Assembly (NCBI GenBank): GCA_003640385.1
Contig: RCAB01000168.1
Location: 1-64,000, forward strand
Reading direction: 5' to 3'
Length of the DNA stretch: 64,000 bases
Source of the DNA: Setaria digitata
Lineage: Eukaryota; Nematoda; Chromadorea; Rhabditida; Setariidae
The notes beneath the pieces are model-generated. The model was not told the DNA's origin. It ran no database searches and saw only the letters and a program-made list of their open reading frames with translations. The translations under genes were made by a program, and so were the position numbers. This document shows positions 31,224 through 45,300 of this stretch, one piece after another; position 1 is the stretch's first letter, and every line of letters begins with the position of its first letter.

Positions 31224-34200
31224 CTATCGTTGTATAGCAAAATTATGAGCAAGAGAATAGATTGCTGGCCACAAAGCTGGTTCATTCGTGAGAGAATACT
31301 GTTCGGAAACATTTGACAAAATAGTTGTCGCATTACTTGCATCATCATCGGCACCACTGCTACGCCGAGCTACGGTATTCCTGAGGCAACCGAAAGATTA
31401 AAAATGTCAAACTTCTTAGGTATCTATGTGGTTGTAGTACTATACTAATAATAAAGGAAAAACGGCAAGAAATAAAGCAGATTACAATGATATTTGCCTT
31501 GTTAAACAAATAACCTGGCAAATATAAATACCACACCTCATTCTGAATAACTGAAGGATGACTGTAACAACTTGACATAATTGAAAAACCCAAAAACATT
31601 TCCTGTCATTGAACATCCTTAAACTGTCTTTTAAAGACATCCTTCAACCTTTCGCTCAACTTGCTAAAACTCACGTCTGCGTGTTATAAATAAGAGGTAT
31701 CAAATGTTTCGATGCATCTGCATTTTTCTCCGATGGATTATGACGTGCTGGTCGCAGGCAAAGCTGAAATGCTTTAAAAATAAGTATAATTAATGATCAA
31801 TAAATGGAAAAGGAAAATCGTCTGCTGACCATCACATAAGGCAATGAAAACAATTAGGAAATTCCGGAAAAGTGAATAGCTTTATAAATTATTTAATAAA
31901 GAACCCTACCAAAATCAGGACGCTGATATTTGTTTGATCGATAACAATGCCAGGTGATATACGTGCTCGCGGTACTGATCCTTCCTGGCTCCACATTACC
32001 AACTGTATTAATGGACGCCAAGGAGTATCTTCGGTCCAGTTCTATTGGAAAAAAAATGTGATTTTTACAGGAAAAAGGTAGACAACGCAGTCATTTGACG
32101 AAACTCATTACTGGGGAAAGATTTTCCAAAGATCTTTCCTTTGCTGAATACACTAACAGTCTTCATCATGGCAATAAATTTGTCTTCTACGAACAATCCG
32201 GACTGACAAGATGTTTATCAATAGGTGAATTGAGGCGAACATGGTGAAGGTGAATTGCCTATTATAAAAATTAGTTATTTTCACTGATAAATTTATAACA
32301 ATTTACCATTTGTACACTCATCACACGTGTGAGAGCCGAAAACGCACCCGGTGCAGCAAGTCTGCATGCATTCGCGAATGCAACTACAGCAATTTCATTC
32401 CCCAGTCGAGCAACAAATCTCACGAAATAAAGTTCCGCAATACGGATGTCACTATCAGCAGGAGTTTCGTCACCGTCTAAGAAAATTTTCGAAAGAATTC
32501 GAATTACCAAGTGATGATTTTGAATACTTTACTCCATTCATTCTTACATGTACAGAATATTCCAACATCGCTTGGTTGTAAAGGGAAATATAGGATACGT
32601 GCCTAACAGTAACTTATCAGAAACTTCAGTTTTCTTAATAAAAAAAAAAAAAAGAATTAAAAAAACTAGTCTGAAGAAAAACTCCGGATTAAGTAGGAAC
32701 CACATTTTCATCTTCATTTCACAATGAAAATTCCAACAGTAAGAACTGATTTCTTTATATCTGAGAACTTTAGATATAAATTATCTGAAAAAACTTGCCG
32801 AAATCCAACTTCATTTTTAGACTCATTGTTTCTTCATCCAGATATATATTCATATTAACCAAGAACGGTTCATGTTTCAAGTTGGGTGGTGCAGCACCTA
32901 CTACCGATAACCGAACACTCTCTGGAGTTGCAATTAATTGCCGGAACTGAATCACTGGATGCGCACCGGATCCACGATGCTCCCGACGATATCCTTCCAA
33001 GGCTGGTCCCAATTTTGACAAGTATGCTAATGCAAACAAATATTGATCGAGTGGGCAATTTCCTGAAACATTATTGATAAATGCTATTGACATAAGAAAA
33101 TACAGTAAAGTAGAGATTTCGAAATTTCAGAACATGAGATATAACATTTAAGAAATCCTAAGTACCTCATACCAGGAATGAAATTATAATTTTAGACAGC
33201 AACTTACCTGACGCGTCAACGGATGTCATGCACTGCAGTGAATCATGGTCCAGCAGTATAGGTGTTTTCGAGCGATAATCTGACGAATATCGCAGAGAAG
33301 AGGCTACACTGTCCATTGGTGGAACCGATAACGACATATGAGACATTGGTGACGACACAATTCTGGACGCAGGAGACCGGACCATCTAGAAAAAAAGTTA
33401 GCATAGTCACTAAAGTAAACCCAACATATATAAAAAATTACTCCTGAAAAAATCAGAAATATTTCTTTCACTAATGCTTACTAGTTTATTTTACTTCAGG
33501 ACGCTATAAGAAATGCAGTTCAGAGATGGAAGTAATATATGTTAACAGAATGAAATAATACTTGATGAGGTGGCAGCGACCCAGGTCCAGAGCCAGTCGC
33601 TGTCCAGCCAAGAGTACTAGGTGACTTTTCTTCATTTAGATTTCGCAATTCCGCACTAAAAGATAAGAGTATAGATTAGTAAAAACACGTAAAATTATAC
33701 GTTATTTAATTCTACATCATTCTGGATCCGAGAAATACTTTTGTTTTTCGAGTAATGCTGTCCAACAAAACTTGACAAAACGGGCACAATTAAAAATCCT
33801 CTATGCTGAGAATTGAGTCAAAAATAGAAATGTGGTAATTACAACAAACAAGCACTCCTTACCTTAAGAAATTACTACAAAAATGGCGCAAACGGAAAGC
33901 ATAGGCTGGACTTAGTGAGCAATCACGTAAACCTATTCGTGAATTACTCAATAAAAGAAATTCCAAATGCACATGACCGTAAATCAAACGAATCCTGTAT
34001 TCGTCTACGACTGATATCGTAACCTAGAGGGCAATAAAAAATTACTCAGCAAGTCAAAAATAAAACAGCAAATGATATAACAAGGAATATTACTGAACCG
34101 TTCACTGCTTAATGGAATTGCCATCTTTCTTCGAAAAGGTTGAAGCCTTCATATACATTTCCCGCCATGCTCTCATTTCCCTTATTCTACATTACAGAGA

Positions 34201-37200
34201 GATACAGAAGTTAAATTTGCACGAAATTAAGATATCAAGAAACAGAAATGAATATCCAAATCTTCCCAACGATTAACAAGTGGATACCTGCAAATTCAGT
34301 GCCAAAGCAGCATCATAACACATCATCTGACAAAATGCCCGCAAAGACTGAAGCCGAATTCGACTGAATGAATGAAGTGCAGAAAGTGGAGTAACTGTAT
34401 CAATTAAATATTGCACGAGATCAATAAGGGAACGTCTTTTATTAAATCGTTCCTGCAGGCGAGAAGCCAACAGCACATGCGGATTCCACAATCTGTAATT
34501 TTTTATCGATAATATATTTCTCCCTTTTTATAGCTTAATTTCTATCTGTCAGTGAATTTATAATCAACTCATAATTACAGAACGCAATATCAATACTGTG
34601 GCAGCCAGTAGAAGTTTTGTGCATAGGATATAAGAGGACATCTTACAGAGTAGTAGCTAACAACAGCGAGCTAGTAAAACCCATTCTTTTCTTAATTATC
34701 TTGTTACTCCACAATAATCGAACCGAAAAAATGTGACTTTAGCTTATAAGATGAAAATCTTCAGCTGGCAACCTTTTCTTGCAAGTGATTGCGAGACAAT
34801 AGTTTTCTAGACCGATTCGTTCAGATAACTTAAAAAGGCTGAAGCAGGAAAGATAAAGATACAGAAATCATAAAGATACGGAAATCATATAAAAGATACA
34901 GAAATCGTATCAGTTTTTGGAAATCATACGTTTCGGAATTAATGAGATCAATTGCTGCTGTTCGACGACTTGGTCCAATTCCAAACGTAAGATAAAAGTA
35001 TTGCTTATTGTTCGGAGCTTTTTGTGTTCGCCAAGACAGCATCATCAACATATTGCGACTTGAACCATATGCCAGCACAAGTTTATGATAAGTGAATGCC
35101 ACAACCTGAAAGTGAAGATAACACGGTAATAAATTCTGTGATAAAATTATTATTACTCAATTTTCAGCGAGATTAACTAGCTGTGTTATGCAAACTAATT
35201 CATAGAAGCTAAATTAGCCTAATCCTCCCAACGCACTTACATGTTACTTTGAATTAATCGATCATTTTAATTAACATGAAAGATAGTACGAAAAACAAGA
35301 AAATTGGAAATCTTTGAAAACCGTAACTATGCATTGCACACATACAATTAAACCAATCCAACTAATATCCTTTATTAAAAACAAGAGCTTACATTGCAGT
35401 ACTTATTATAATGACCATAATAAGCAGCAGCAAACTCCTTCACTGGATCAAACATATGCGCAAAAATTATTAAACGATCAATCATATGAGTTGAAACACT
35501 TTCAGATGTATTTGGTGATGAAACTCCTCCGCTACCATGGATTTCCATAACCGTTGTCTTTGTCTAAATGCTTATTATTCAGAAATACAGTTAATTGGAA
35601 AAACAAACCAAAGGCCAGATATCAAGTGTTATAAGCGCCACACATGACTCATTTTTTAAATATAAATATAAGACACAATTTCTTCTTCCTCCATTTATTT
35701 ACAACAGAAACAAAATTATACAAACCTTTCCAGAATCATAATCAAAACCCATAATTGGTTCATAGAAATCAGCAACTAAAGGTGTATTAATTAAGGTGCA
35801 CTCAAATGGCCAAATCACCCGAGTCCTTGTGTCCAGTCGAAGACAACAGTTAATAACAGATGAGAAAAAATCATCGGATCCAGAAGGCAAGGCTTCAGAA
35901 AAACTGAAAAAATTTTGATCATTGTAATAATCGCGCGATAACAACTAAGGAATCAACTAAATATAACTACAAATCACAACTAAAAAATCTAAAAAAAAAA
36001 AAGAAAATATTGAAATAGTTGAAAAAGAGAATACTTACTCTGTTATATGCAAAATTAGACCACCAACTGTTGGTTCCACAGTAAGGGGCTTATATTTTAC
36101 ATTACGACGATCGAGTTCTTCGCAAATTCTCATAAATGCCAATCGATCATCTAAAGTTGCCACGGCTGATGTTAGCAACCTTCTGTCACCTAACCAGCGG
36201 TAACGCTAAAATACAACTTAGAAATGCAAAGAAAACGTTTCAACTTCAAAAAAAATAGACCAAGCTAACAAGTACCTTTGTAGGAGGTTCCAAATCATCA
36301 TCATTTCTTGTGCTTGAGAAACTCGATTCTGGCAAGGTTGTTAGCAACTGAGAAGGGTGTAGGCGCACCATGTTTAATTTCCGTTCAACATTAGACAATA
36401 AATACATATCAATATTAACTCCAGTTTGTTCGTTTGGCATAAAGGAAACTATCTAAAATCCAAGTTTTATACTCGAATTCCTGGAAATCAAGTGAGGTAA
36501 CAATACGGTTAACTGATTTATACTACACTAAGATTTAAAGAATTCATTGCGTCATGAACATATTTTTACATCCGATCATGAGATCACAAATGACCCGAGA
36601 ATTCAGTAATCGCAACAATTTTAAAACATAGATCAAAAGCCAGACAAATAACCCTTTCAATCTTAACTTCTGGAAATCCTCCTCTGATAATAATAAAGTG
36701 AAGGAATCAGACAACTACTGCATACAGTGGAGGCAAGCAAAAAAAACTTACGAGATAATACATTTCTTCCTTAATGAATTGAAGGCATATCCGATCAGGT
36801 GGTAGTTCCGGTAGGCTAGATAATCGAGTAGAAAACACGTTTTCCGGGACGATCCGAACTGGAAGAGGTGCAACAGCTTTACGATAGCGTTCCAACATTA
36901 ACAAAATCCTTAAAAAAAAAGAAAAAGTGATATAGAATGCTTCAATATGAAAGGGAAACTTTTGAAAACTGAACTTAATATTTTGTGACTAATGAAATAT
37001 AGGCTATATAGAATACCTCAGCCTATCCATTTTATCCGTAATCGCTTGCAGAGGTACACGATCGTCGATAAGCTGTTCCAATTCTCGCAATTCTGGGCAT
37101 GATCCTGAAAGTTGGAGAAAGTCTCATACAATAAGAATCACTTGATTGTTTCTCATATATTCAAACATTTGAAAATTTTTATTTCAGTATCCTAGAAAAT

Positions 37201-40200
37201 CGAGAATCATTCCTTTCAAAAAAAAAAAAACTCCAAACCCCACCTAACGCTCGCACAATTGCGATCACATTTCCAGAAAACCCATTAATTGATACAACAA
37301 GCATTTCATCAGCATGTGACTGAGCTCCTAACAGCGGATAAGTGAGCGTGGGAGCAGCTCTACCAGTAAGTGATACGATTACCGGCTGTTTCAACAAACC
37401 AAGCCTTTCACGAATACGCAGAAGTCGTTCCCGGCAACGGACACCGACCGTTTCTGACAGTAAACGATTGATCGAGAGCCTTCTAAAAAATCTGTCACTA
37501 AAATGGAATTTGAAAAATCGTGAAATATTATTAAGGAGTAAGTAGTGAATAATGAATTACTATCTCATTATTTTTGATTATACAAATTGTTATTTTCTAA
37601 CTGATTCTAAATTACAAATAAGTCACTCCAACTTACCCACTGCGATCATCTATACACGGCAAACCTTTCCCAACGGGGAAATGCCGGACACGTAAACCAC
37701 TATTCCCGTCCTCTTTATCGATAAATATTTTAATCTTGTACTGAGAAGTGTACCTGAAAATTTTGGAAATGGATCTCGAGAAATTTTAGAAATTATCCAA
37801 CTTAATAAATCAGCATAAAAATAAGTAAAGTGATTCGAATTGTTTCCCTCACGACACATTTGTACCTGAATGGAAGCTAAAAGACAATTATAAATCCAAC
37901 ATTACAATCACGTACCTGTTATGCACCCTTTTTAACCAATAATTTAATATAAGAATTCCAGCATCACGGTCGTACCGTTCGATAACTGCATAATGACACA
38001 TGTCACCACTAAGAACTTGAGTTGCTTGACAAAATAACACATCTAATTGCAACATTTGCGCGAATGTATGGAGTAAGTTATAAACTTCTTCAAGCGGCTA
38101 AAAGAAATATGCAGTAGCTATCTGAATTAAGATCAGCAATCAATTCAAATTCCTTATATAATGCATAATAAAACTAGAGTGCCTAGTCTCAGTGCAGAAA
38201 TTCTAAAAATAAAATCCTAGCAATCCCTTTAAACTTGAGGTGTTCTTACCTGTACCAATTTGCTTTGGCTTTAATGAAATTTTTTTGACCTGAAAGTTTC
38301 CCTTCAGAATCATTAGTCAATGAATGAAAACCAACTTAAGTACTCCAAACTTCATTCAACCAAAACCATCAATCCTCAAATTTGATGACACTGGAAAAAA
38401 ATACTTAGCAAATCATGTACTGAGAATAATGATGCAATACTAAATTTAGTCCTTCGAATTCGTAGCAACACTAACCTCCAGACTTTTATCCATCCTCAAT
38501 TGTAAAACATTGTGAAGCATATTGACTTGTAATGGATGGATCAATTTAGTACCAAAACCAATTTCGTAATCCTCAACTAGTATCTTAATATTCAATAAGG
38601 TCCACTTCGTAGTTGGACGCTCACCCAGCAAGGTTAATGACACTTCAAATTCACCATTAACAGTCATCGTTACCTATAAATATTTCATCTTCTGATTTCT
38701 TTAATTTTTCTTCTGATTCGCACAAATGCTTCAGTTTTTGAAAGCTCGATATCTGGAAAAAAAACCGCCATAAACGACTTCGTGCAAGTCACAAGATCAT
38801 TCTAACCTAACTATTAGAGTTTCATTTATTCACCTTCTAAATTTGATTGGTGTATAAGATTTTAAAATAAATTTTAATTGATTTTAAAATAAATCATAAA
38901 ATACAAAGACCATTTACCATTCCATTTCTGATAACAGTTTTTGATATGCGAGGTGAAAGCTTCGTCCCGTAGCTGGAAAGGCGATACTGTATGACTTGAT
39001 TTAGCCGAGCTAAGACACAAGTTTCTTCACGTGGAGTTATCGGTGGATCTGGTATGAAACGACTCTGCAAGCAAACTCGAAAGTGGAATCGAATTGCAAA
39101 AATTTTTCCACAAGAAATTAAAAACCACACTGTCTGTCTGAAAAAGTACACTAATAACCGCAGATAGAAGAAAATTACCTTTATACACAGAGGGAGTCGT
39201 GGAAATGTCCCGACTGTAAGAACATCAACAGCTAAAGCCACTTGAAAAGTCGGTAACCTGCATTAAAGAAGACCATCAGCATTTATTCATGCATATCTGA
39301 CACTGGTTCCACTAATATCAGATGGAATTCCACATTCCACTTTCCCTTCTACATTTGATCTAACCCCAATTTCCACACAATATTTTGGCCAAAAAAAATG
39401 ACACATGCCAGATTATAGAAAGTAAAATGATCCAGAAAAAGAAGTATTATTGCATCTGAACTTGAAAATATCGCGGTAGCTTTTGAAAATGTCACCAGAA
39501 CCTAGCAAAGACAAGCTCCTCTCGTGCTAATTGCACCAAGCGATCAGCGGTATCCACGAAATATTGTGATTGCTGGTCCAGAAAGTAACAAATCGACTAG
39601 AAAACAAATATAAGTAGAATTATTTTCCAGTTTTTTAAAATGGCAATTTGGAAAAAAAATCCCGATAATGATTCTGTGCACATTATAGAATATACTTACA
39701 GCGCATGATTCAAATTTCTTCGATGATTTCACCCATTTTACTACTGCTAGGAGCTTGATAAAAAGTACACGCGTTGAATGTGCAAACTGTACAATACTAA
39801 TTTTTCTGTCCGAATCGAGTTTTTTAGGTAGTCTGAAATGGCAGTAACTTGTTCATAATTATTTATACGATAAATTAATTACCCAACAGAGAATTTTTAT
39901 AAATGCTAATAAAGATGATCTACCACCATTCAACTTCCTCATTGTAAATTACGGCAGTTCCTGAACCCAGTAAATTAACATCATTTTAATATCTTACAAG
40001 CGATTGATGCAGACAATTTCTGCCAATACGAAAACTTGTGTAACCAGCTTAAATTCATTATAAACTTGAAGTACATTTAAACCTAGACAACTTACAATTC
40101 GGAGAGGACGGTAAGTTCATGAAAAATCTGCTGCACAGCAAATTCAATCAGATGTCCTAGCGGAATTACTGGTGGACCACACTTTTCCGGTACAGTTGGT

Positions 40201-40232
40201 AACATTGGTTTCATATATTCTTCATCATCCAT
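31224..40232 (-). CDS. MED14: Mediator complex subunit 14 (MED14 / RGR-1)
   Basis: Backbone subunit joining head, middle and tail of Mediator, the nuclear bridge between activators and RNA polymerase II. Twenty-five exons: 40232-40096, 39832-39700, 39596-39502, 39257-39179, 39064-38918, 38673-38476, 38097-37916, 37753-37637, 37497-37244, 37104-37017, 36908-36752, 36452-36276, 36205-36039, 35903-35726, 35563-35393, 35105-34930, 34492-34288, 34023-33863, 33655-33562, 33385-33208, 33062-32799, 32476-32307, 32041-31910, 31763-31675, 31380-31224. Every junction keeps phase; 1301 aa (human 1454). N-terminal family blocks: [80 protein letters not shown], then [19 protein letters not shown] and [20 protein letters not shown]. 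The C-terminal half is more divergent, and its exons rest more on splice phase. Exon 21 needs a GC donor at 32798. The first ATG, at 40232, opens [10 protein letters not shown]. Confidence 0.95.
32797..32798 (-). other. MED14: GC-AG splice donor in MED14 intron 21
   Basis: Exon 21 ends AAGTTGGATTTCG and is followed by GCAAGT. This is a strong donor context except for GC in place of GT. Joining there to the acceptor TTTTCTTAG (exon start 32476) gives [14 protein letters not shown] in frame. The only nearby GT, five bases further on, would give an immediate TGA after splicing. Confidence 0.75.
34855..34912. repeat. short tandem repeat next to a MED14 splice donor
   Basis: About three degenerate copies of AAAGATACAGAAATCATA on the plus strand. 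On the transcribed minus strand they read TATGATTTCnGTATCTTT and lie only about 18 bases into intron 16. The donor itself (GTATGATTTCC) looks like one more copy, so the 5' splice-site region has been reiterated. Confidence 0.7.
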
Positions 40233-42372
40233 CTCGTCCTTCACTTCCTAATATCCCTGAAATACACCTTCTTTCTGGATATGTATGAGATTTGCTTTAG
40301 GAGGTTTTGAAATTCCAATTACTGAGATCTCCTTTTTACTTACGCTAAGAGAGTGTTATCAACCCCACACTGTTACTTAAATGGCTGACAAAATTGTATG
40401 CTAGGGCCAAATTTCCTATCAAAAATTTTTCGAATTACTCCCTTGGACTTTAAGACTCAATTGCTAGAAAATTAAGCAAGAAACAGTTTCTGGAAATTTT
40501 CAGATAATAACGGGCTATTTTTACTCAGTTTGCCGCTCACAGTGTTAATGAAAGGAATATAATTAAAAAAAAGAAAACAATTTTTCCACAATGATAGCAG
40601 CTAGTTTGACCAAGAAAGTACAAAATCTTTTTTTCTAATAAATTTCCTAGAATTTATCTTTTATTCTTGTCCTGTAAACTCTTAATTCGAATAATAAAAG
40701 AACAAGAGTTCTACAATCCCTCATACTCCTCGAATATCCGCCGTGTAACAGGCAAGATTTTTCATCACTATAGTACACATGTTTAAAAAAGATATGAGAA
40801 CTAAACAAAAACTAATATACGTAATTAATTAGCAAGAAATGTTTGGTTTACTGATATCTTTCCCAGCGATCAGTTATATCAGACAATCACTAAGGAACAT
40901 TTGGAATTAACCAAATGTTAAAAATTTAATAGCATATGTAATTTGAGTTTTCAGTGCGAAAAATCGTTGACTCACCCAATAAACAACAGTAATGTTATGT
41001 GGTGACTAAAAACATTGCAGTAGAAAACAACACAATGCCCTGAAATGTTTTTTTTTTTTCTTTCTCAAATTTGCTGTTTCAAGATCTTTTCGACATCAGT
41101 CGTTATGAAGCAATGACCCAGTAATTTAAAGAACACAAAGGAATATATTATGAAATCAAGTTCACCCGGAGTTTCCATTTACTTCTCTTGTTTTGCAAAT
41201 CTTTGCAAAGGCAAGATTTCGTAGATCAACCTTTAGCTTCGTGATTTTAAGCCTTTAGCAATGGTAAAAAAACAGGTGAAAAGGCAAGACATCAGATACA
41301 TCAATGAAACGTTAATGTTACATTGCACAGGGTGTTTTGCTGTCAGTCTCAAGCATAACTTCATTTCGTGAAAAGTAATTCCCAATGGGAACCCACGACT
41401 ACATTACCGAGCACCCCGCGACCTCGCGGAGAAAACCATCCCAAGAAATGCAGCAAGGGGACACAGAAAGTTTACCGCAATTGGCAATTTGCCAGCAATC
41501 CATTAGAACGACAGGTTTGAGTTTGAATAGCCAGAAGTCAACAAGTGGCTTTTGTGAATTCTCTTGCTGCTGCGGTTTTCTCTCGCCTAGCATTATTTCG
41601 TCTTCATTTCTCATCTGGTAAAGTTTGTAAGCACTGTCACCTCGTTGCAGAAGGGAATACAAGTTGTCCAGTCTATTTCCTGCGTCTCTTCCTCTCCATC
41701 AGTAGTAATGTCTATGGTGTGAGCAAGTTGCACCCAAACCTTGTCGACCGTAGCAGCCTTATAGCGAGAACTACAGAGAGTTCGAAAAGGTTAGGGTGGA
41801 AGGATGTGGAGGAGAACAGAGAGGGGTATATAAGAGAAGTGAACGGCTGGTTGGAGTCAGTTTCTGGTGGGGGTGGGGATGAGGATGGAGAGGAGGGAAG
41901 GGCGGGGTGCGCCGGTGGCAGGTTCACTGGGTGGTTTGTCGTACCGGGGTTTACCAGTACTCTGCTCGGTTATCGATTAGTTCTGTCTCGTCTATTGCGC
42001 TTCCGTTTGGAAGTGTCGATAAGAGTTGCTTCAATCAAAGGCTCAATCGATCTGGAGCATTTGTTATCATTTCGCAACTTTTTGTAGTCGGTTATCTGTG
42101 GTGATTTCATGGACAGAGAGAGGGAGAGGGGAGAGGAGAGGAAAGAGGAGGAGAGAGTCGGTTAATAGAAAATGAAATTAGCTGTGAAGAAGTATGGTGT
42201 TGCTTTTTTGGTTTGGTGATAGTTTTGGAAGAGACGAGAAGAGAAGGAAGAGGATACGGTGGTGATAAGAGCGGTTCGGCCGACAGCTAATCAGGTGGAG
42301 GAAGAGAACGGGCGACGACGAACAAGCGAAGGATTCGAACGGTGATTTTGTGGGAATGAGAAGAGTGGAACG
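40233..42372. promoter_or_regulatory. divergent promoter region between MED14 and INTS6
   Basis: The two start codons face away from each other across 2.1 kb. The half near MED14 (40233-41370) is AT-rich. The half near INTS6 (about 41380-42370) is markedly GC- and purine-richer, with GGTGGGGGTGGGGATGAGGA near 41865 and TATCGATTAG at 41971. No known coding segment was found. The longest open frames there (41545-42087 plus, without an ATG, and several minus frames) look like by-products of the composition shift. Confidence 0.5.
42112..42160 (+). repeat. GA-rich purine tract upstream of INTS6
   Basis: An almost pure purine run, GACAGAGAGAGGGAGAGGGG followed by further GAGGA units, about 210-260 bases before the INTS6 start codon. 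GAGA-type tracts bind chromatin-opening factors in other animals, and long polypurine DNA may also adopt non-B structure. A role here is inference. Confidence 0.6.
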
Positions 42373-45300
42373 ATGACAATCGTCGTTTTCCTCATCGATT
42401 CTAGTGCCTCGATGGCCCAAAAGACTTATCAGGGCACTGCAATGTTGGACGTGGCTCGGTCTGTCGTTGAATTGATCCTCAAGGTAATTCCCTTCCGCTC
42501 ACTCCATATTCCATTGTCTTTTTCACACAGTTTCGTTTTCAGTGTGAGTTACATATATTAAGTCGAAGGTCACTTCGACTATATGACTCGATGAACTTTT
42601 TGTTGTTCAGTCTCGGTATTGCTGAGAAATCAAATGTTGATGTGGAGAGGAGCACTGATTTCTGAAGAATTGGATTTTTCCAATTATTTTTTCCCTCTTG
42701 CCTAGAATGACTGTAACCGCCTTTTTATCTCTTGCTCTCTGTTATTCCTTGTCTTTGGAACTGATGAGAATATAAATATATTGCAGCAGCGGGTACGTGA
42801 TGCGAGTGCGCGTGGTGATCGATATATGCTGATGTCGTTCGAAGAATTTCCAATGAATGTGAAGGTTCGTGAAAGCTGAGCTAACAGTGGTGGCATCGGT
42901 CTAAAAACGGCAACGGACCTTTCTAAGCCGGAGATGATAGTACAGTGCGGGAGAAAAAAGTTTCAGAAAACTTTGAAGAGGGAGAAAGAGGAAGGAGAAG
43001 CGCCAAAAGACATCATCAAGAATGGCGCACAATTCTTGCATTTTAAATGAAAGAAAAAAATTTGAAAAGATAACTGCCGCACAAAAATTGAATTCCCGGA
43101 GTTTCGGAGACTGATCTTAATAATAAAATTATGAACAGAAGTGAGCCAGAGCAGCTGCTACTGGCATTCGGAATCTCGGCGCAGTGTGTTTGCGGGTTCG
43201 GCTGACCCGATTAGCTCACTGGAAAACTAGCTGCCTTCAAAATGAAAATAATTCGGAGCCACCGAGCGCGTGAAGTCATCAAGCCTCGTTTAAGGGGGAC
43301 ATTGTTCCAGGATGACATGAAACTGAATCCACATAGCTACTGATAATTGTATCTATACAATGCAAGTAGTAGTCGGATTAGTGCAGCCGAAGTTCCGAAC
43401 AGAATTTTACTAAAGTTAAAGTTGATCGAAGTCTTTTGGAATTAAAAATTTTCAAATCATAACAAACTTTGAAACGTGAAGGGCTAGGATTGTGTGTACC
43501 CATCCTTGCTGATGTCTTCGGGTTTGGTTCATTCCTTTATAAGGAAGGGAGAATAAAGTGCGAAATGTCAAAGCACTTACGTCCACAACTATAATCAAAA
43601 GAGTAGAAGACGTAGGATCGTATGGTTGTGATGACTATTTGTGGGTTTTCTTCCGCTTCAAAGTAGAGAAAATAATTTAGCAAGAAATAAGATGTGTGGG
43701 GAAGTTCAGGTTGAGAAGAGTGAAAAGTGCCGACGTGATATGTGGTTGTTCCAACTTTAACACTACTAACTTCCTTTAATGGCAAATGGCAGGCATTCAA
43801 CTGCTTCGAAAACAAGCCCAGATATGAGACGGAATATATTTACTCAGCGAATAAGCATGGTTGCAGGGGACGCTTTGGTGGCAAGCAACAAGCTTATATA
43901 TATTTGCTGAACGAATAACTAATTTTTGAGTACTAAGACGTACCGGGGCCCTTGAGAGCACATTCGGTCCACTGGTAGAAGTGCCGATTCACCCGCGATT
44001 TTATTTGAATGATTAAAGGGAGTTGCAAGTACTTCTTATCCATATTCCTTGAGATGATCATTGCCGCTCTGAATTTTTTTTTTAAGTAGAAGTTGAGTGG
44101 TTTTAAAATTTTTGAGGCCTGCATTAGTTGCCAGTCAGTATAAAGCTAATTGATTTATATTTGTAGCAGTCCCTCGGAATTCATTACATAGGATCGGTAG
44201 GTAAGGAAGGTTTATGAACCTTTAGAAGTGCAGGGAACAACTTTTAACATTTGGAGATATCAGCAGGTTTTCTGGAGTGGAATCTATTGTAATCACGGGT
44301 TTCAAACGTAAAACTGATTTGTAAAAATATGAGTATGAAGAGTTGGAAATCACTGATGGAAGTGTTAAACAAATGAAAATGGCGCTGGTGGAAATTTTCA
44401 TCTCGAAATTCTCACTGGCTTTTATGCTATCATAAAATTTTTCCCCGGAATAGATTGACTTCTAACGTGTTAGCGTTTATGACGCTCTCATGTGCAGTCG
44501 CATCAGCACCATCGTTAAACTGTAGTGTAAAATGGCCGAGAACTTTATTTTCAAGTTTATGGTATCAAGTTTTGGTGTATAGCCACTTCATTCTCTATAT
44601 ATTTGAAAAAAAAAAAGCAGATGAACAGTAGTACCACAGGAAAAAAGTAGTAATGCGCCTTTCATAGAATTTCGTATTTCAGTTACTGCTTGTGTATCAT
44701 TTCTGAGTTTTTGTTTCAGGCAGGATGGCGAGAAAGTCAAAGTGTATTCCAGGAGCAACTGAAATTATTGAGGCCACATGGTCTAACGTCTTTCGGTACT
44801 GCTTTAGGATCAGCGTTAAGGTGCTTAAATTCCTGACATTACATAAGGATTAATGATAACAAATCATAAAAGGGAAAGTATTTCTGCTTTAGAATAAACT
44901 GGTTAAAATAAATCAAAGTAAGGAAATAAAATTCATCCATATTGGTTTTAAATTCCTTATTTTTCTTCAAGGTTTGTGAATGTGAATCGATTGCAAACAG
45001 GCATTGATAATTTCGGTGCTGGTCGTTATCCATTCTATATCGAACCGGTTGTTATAATTAGTATTACTGATGGTAACTGCTTAACATGTCCCCAATTTGG
45101 AACTGTCAATGAGGTAAAGTTGATTGAAGGAATGCAGTGCAGTGGTTTTTAAGTTTCAGCTTTAGAGTCTACTTGAAATGGTGTTATGATTACTGATATC
45201 GGTGATAAGAACGAGAAGGTGGAATATAATTCTCTTAAAGCGTATAAAAAAATTTTTTTTTGCACAACGTTCTTCATTATTTATGACGGTCGTGAAGCGA

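Noticed and set aside
41545..42087. 180-codon plus-strand open frame upstream of INTS6
   Set aside because: It has no ATG at its start, is overlapped by long open frames on the other strand, and coincides with the GC/purine-rich promoter segment. No family resemblance was seen.
43930..43990. Possible tRNA-like GC patch in INTS6 intron 2
   Set aside because: No acceptor stem pairing or recognisable A-box/B-box arrangement could be drawn.
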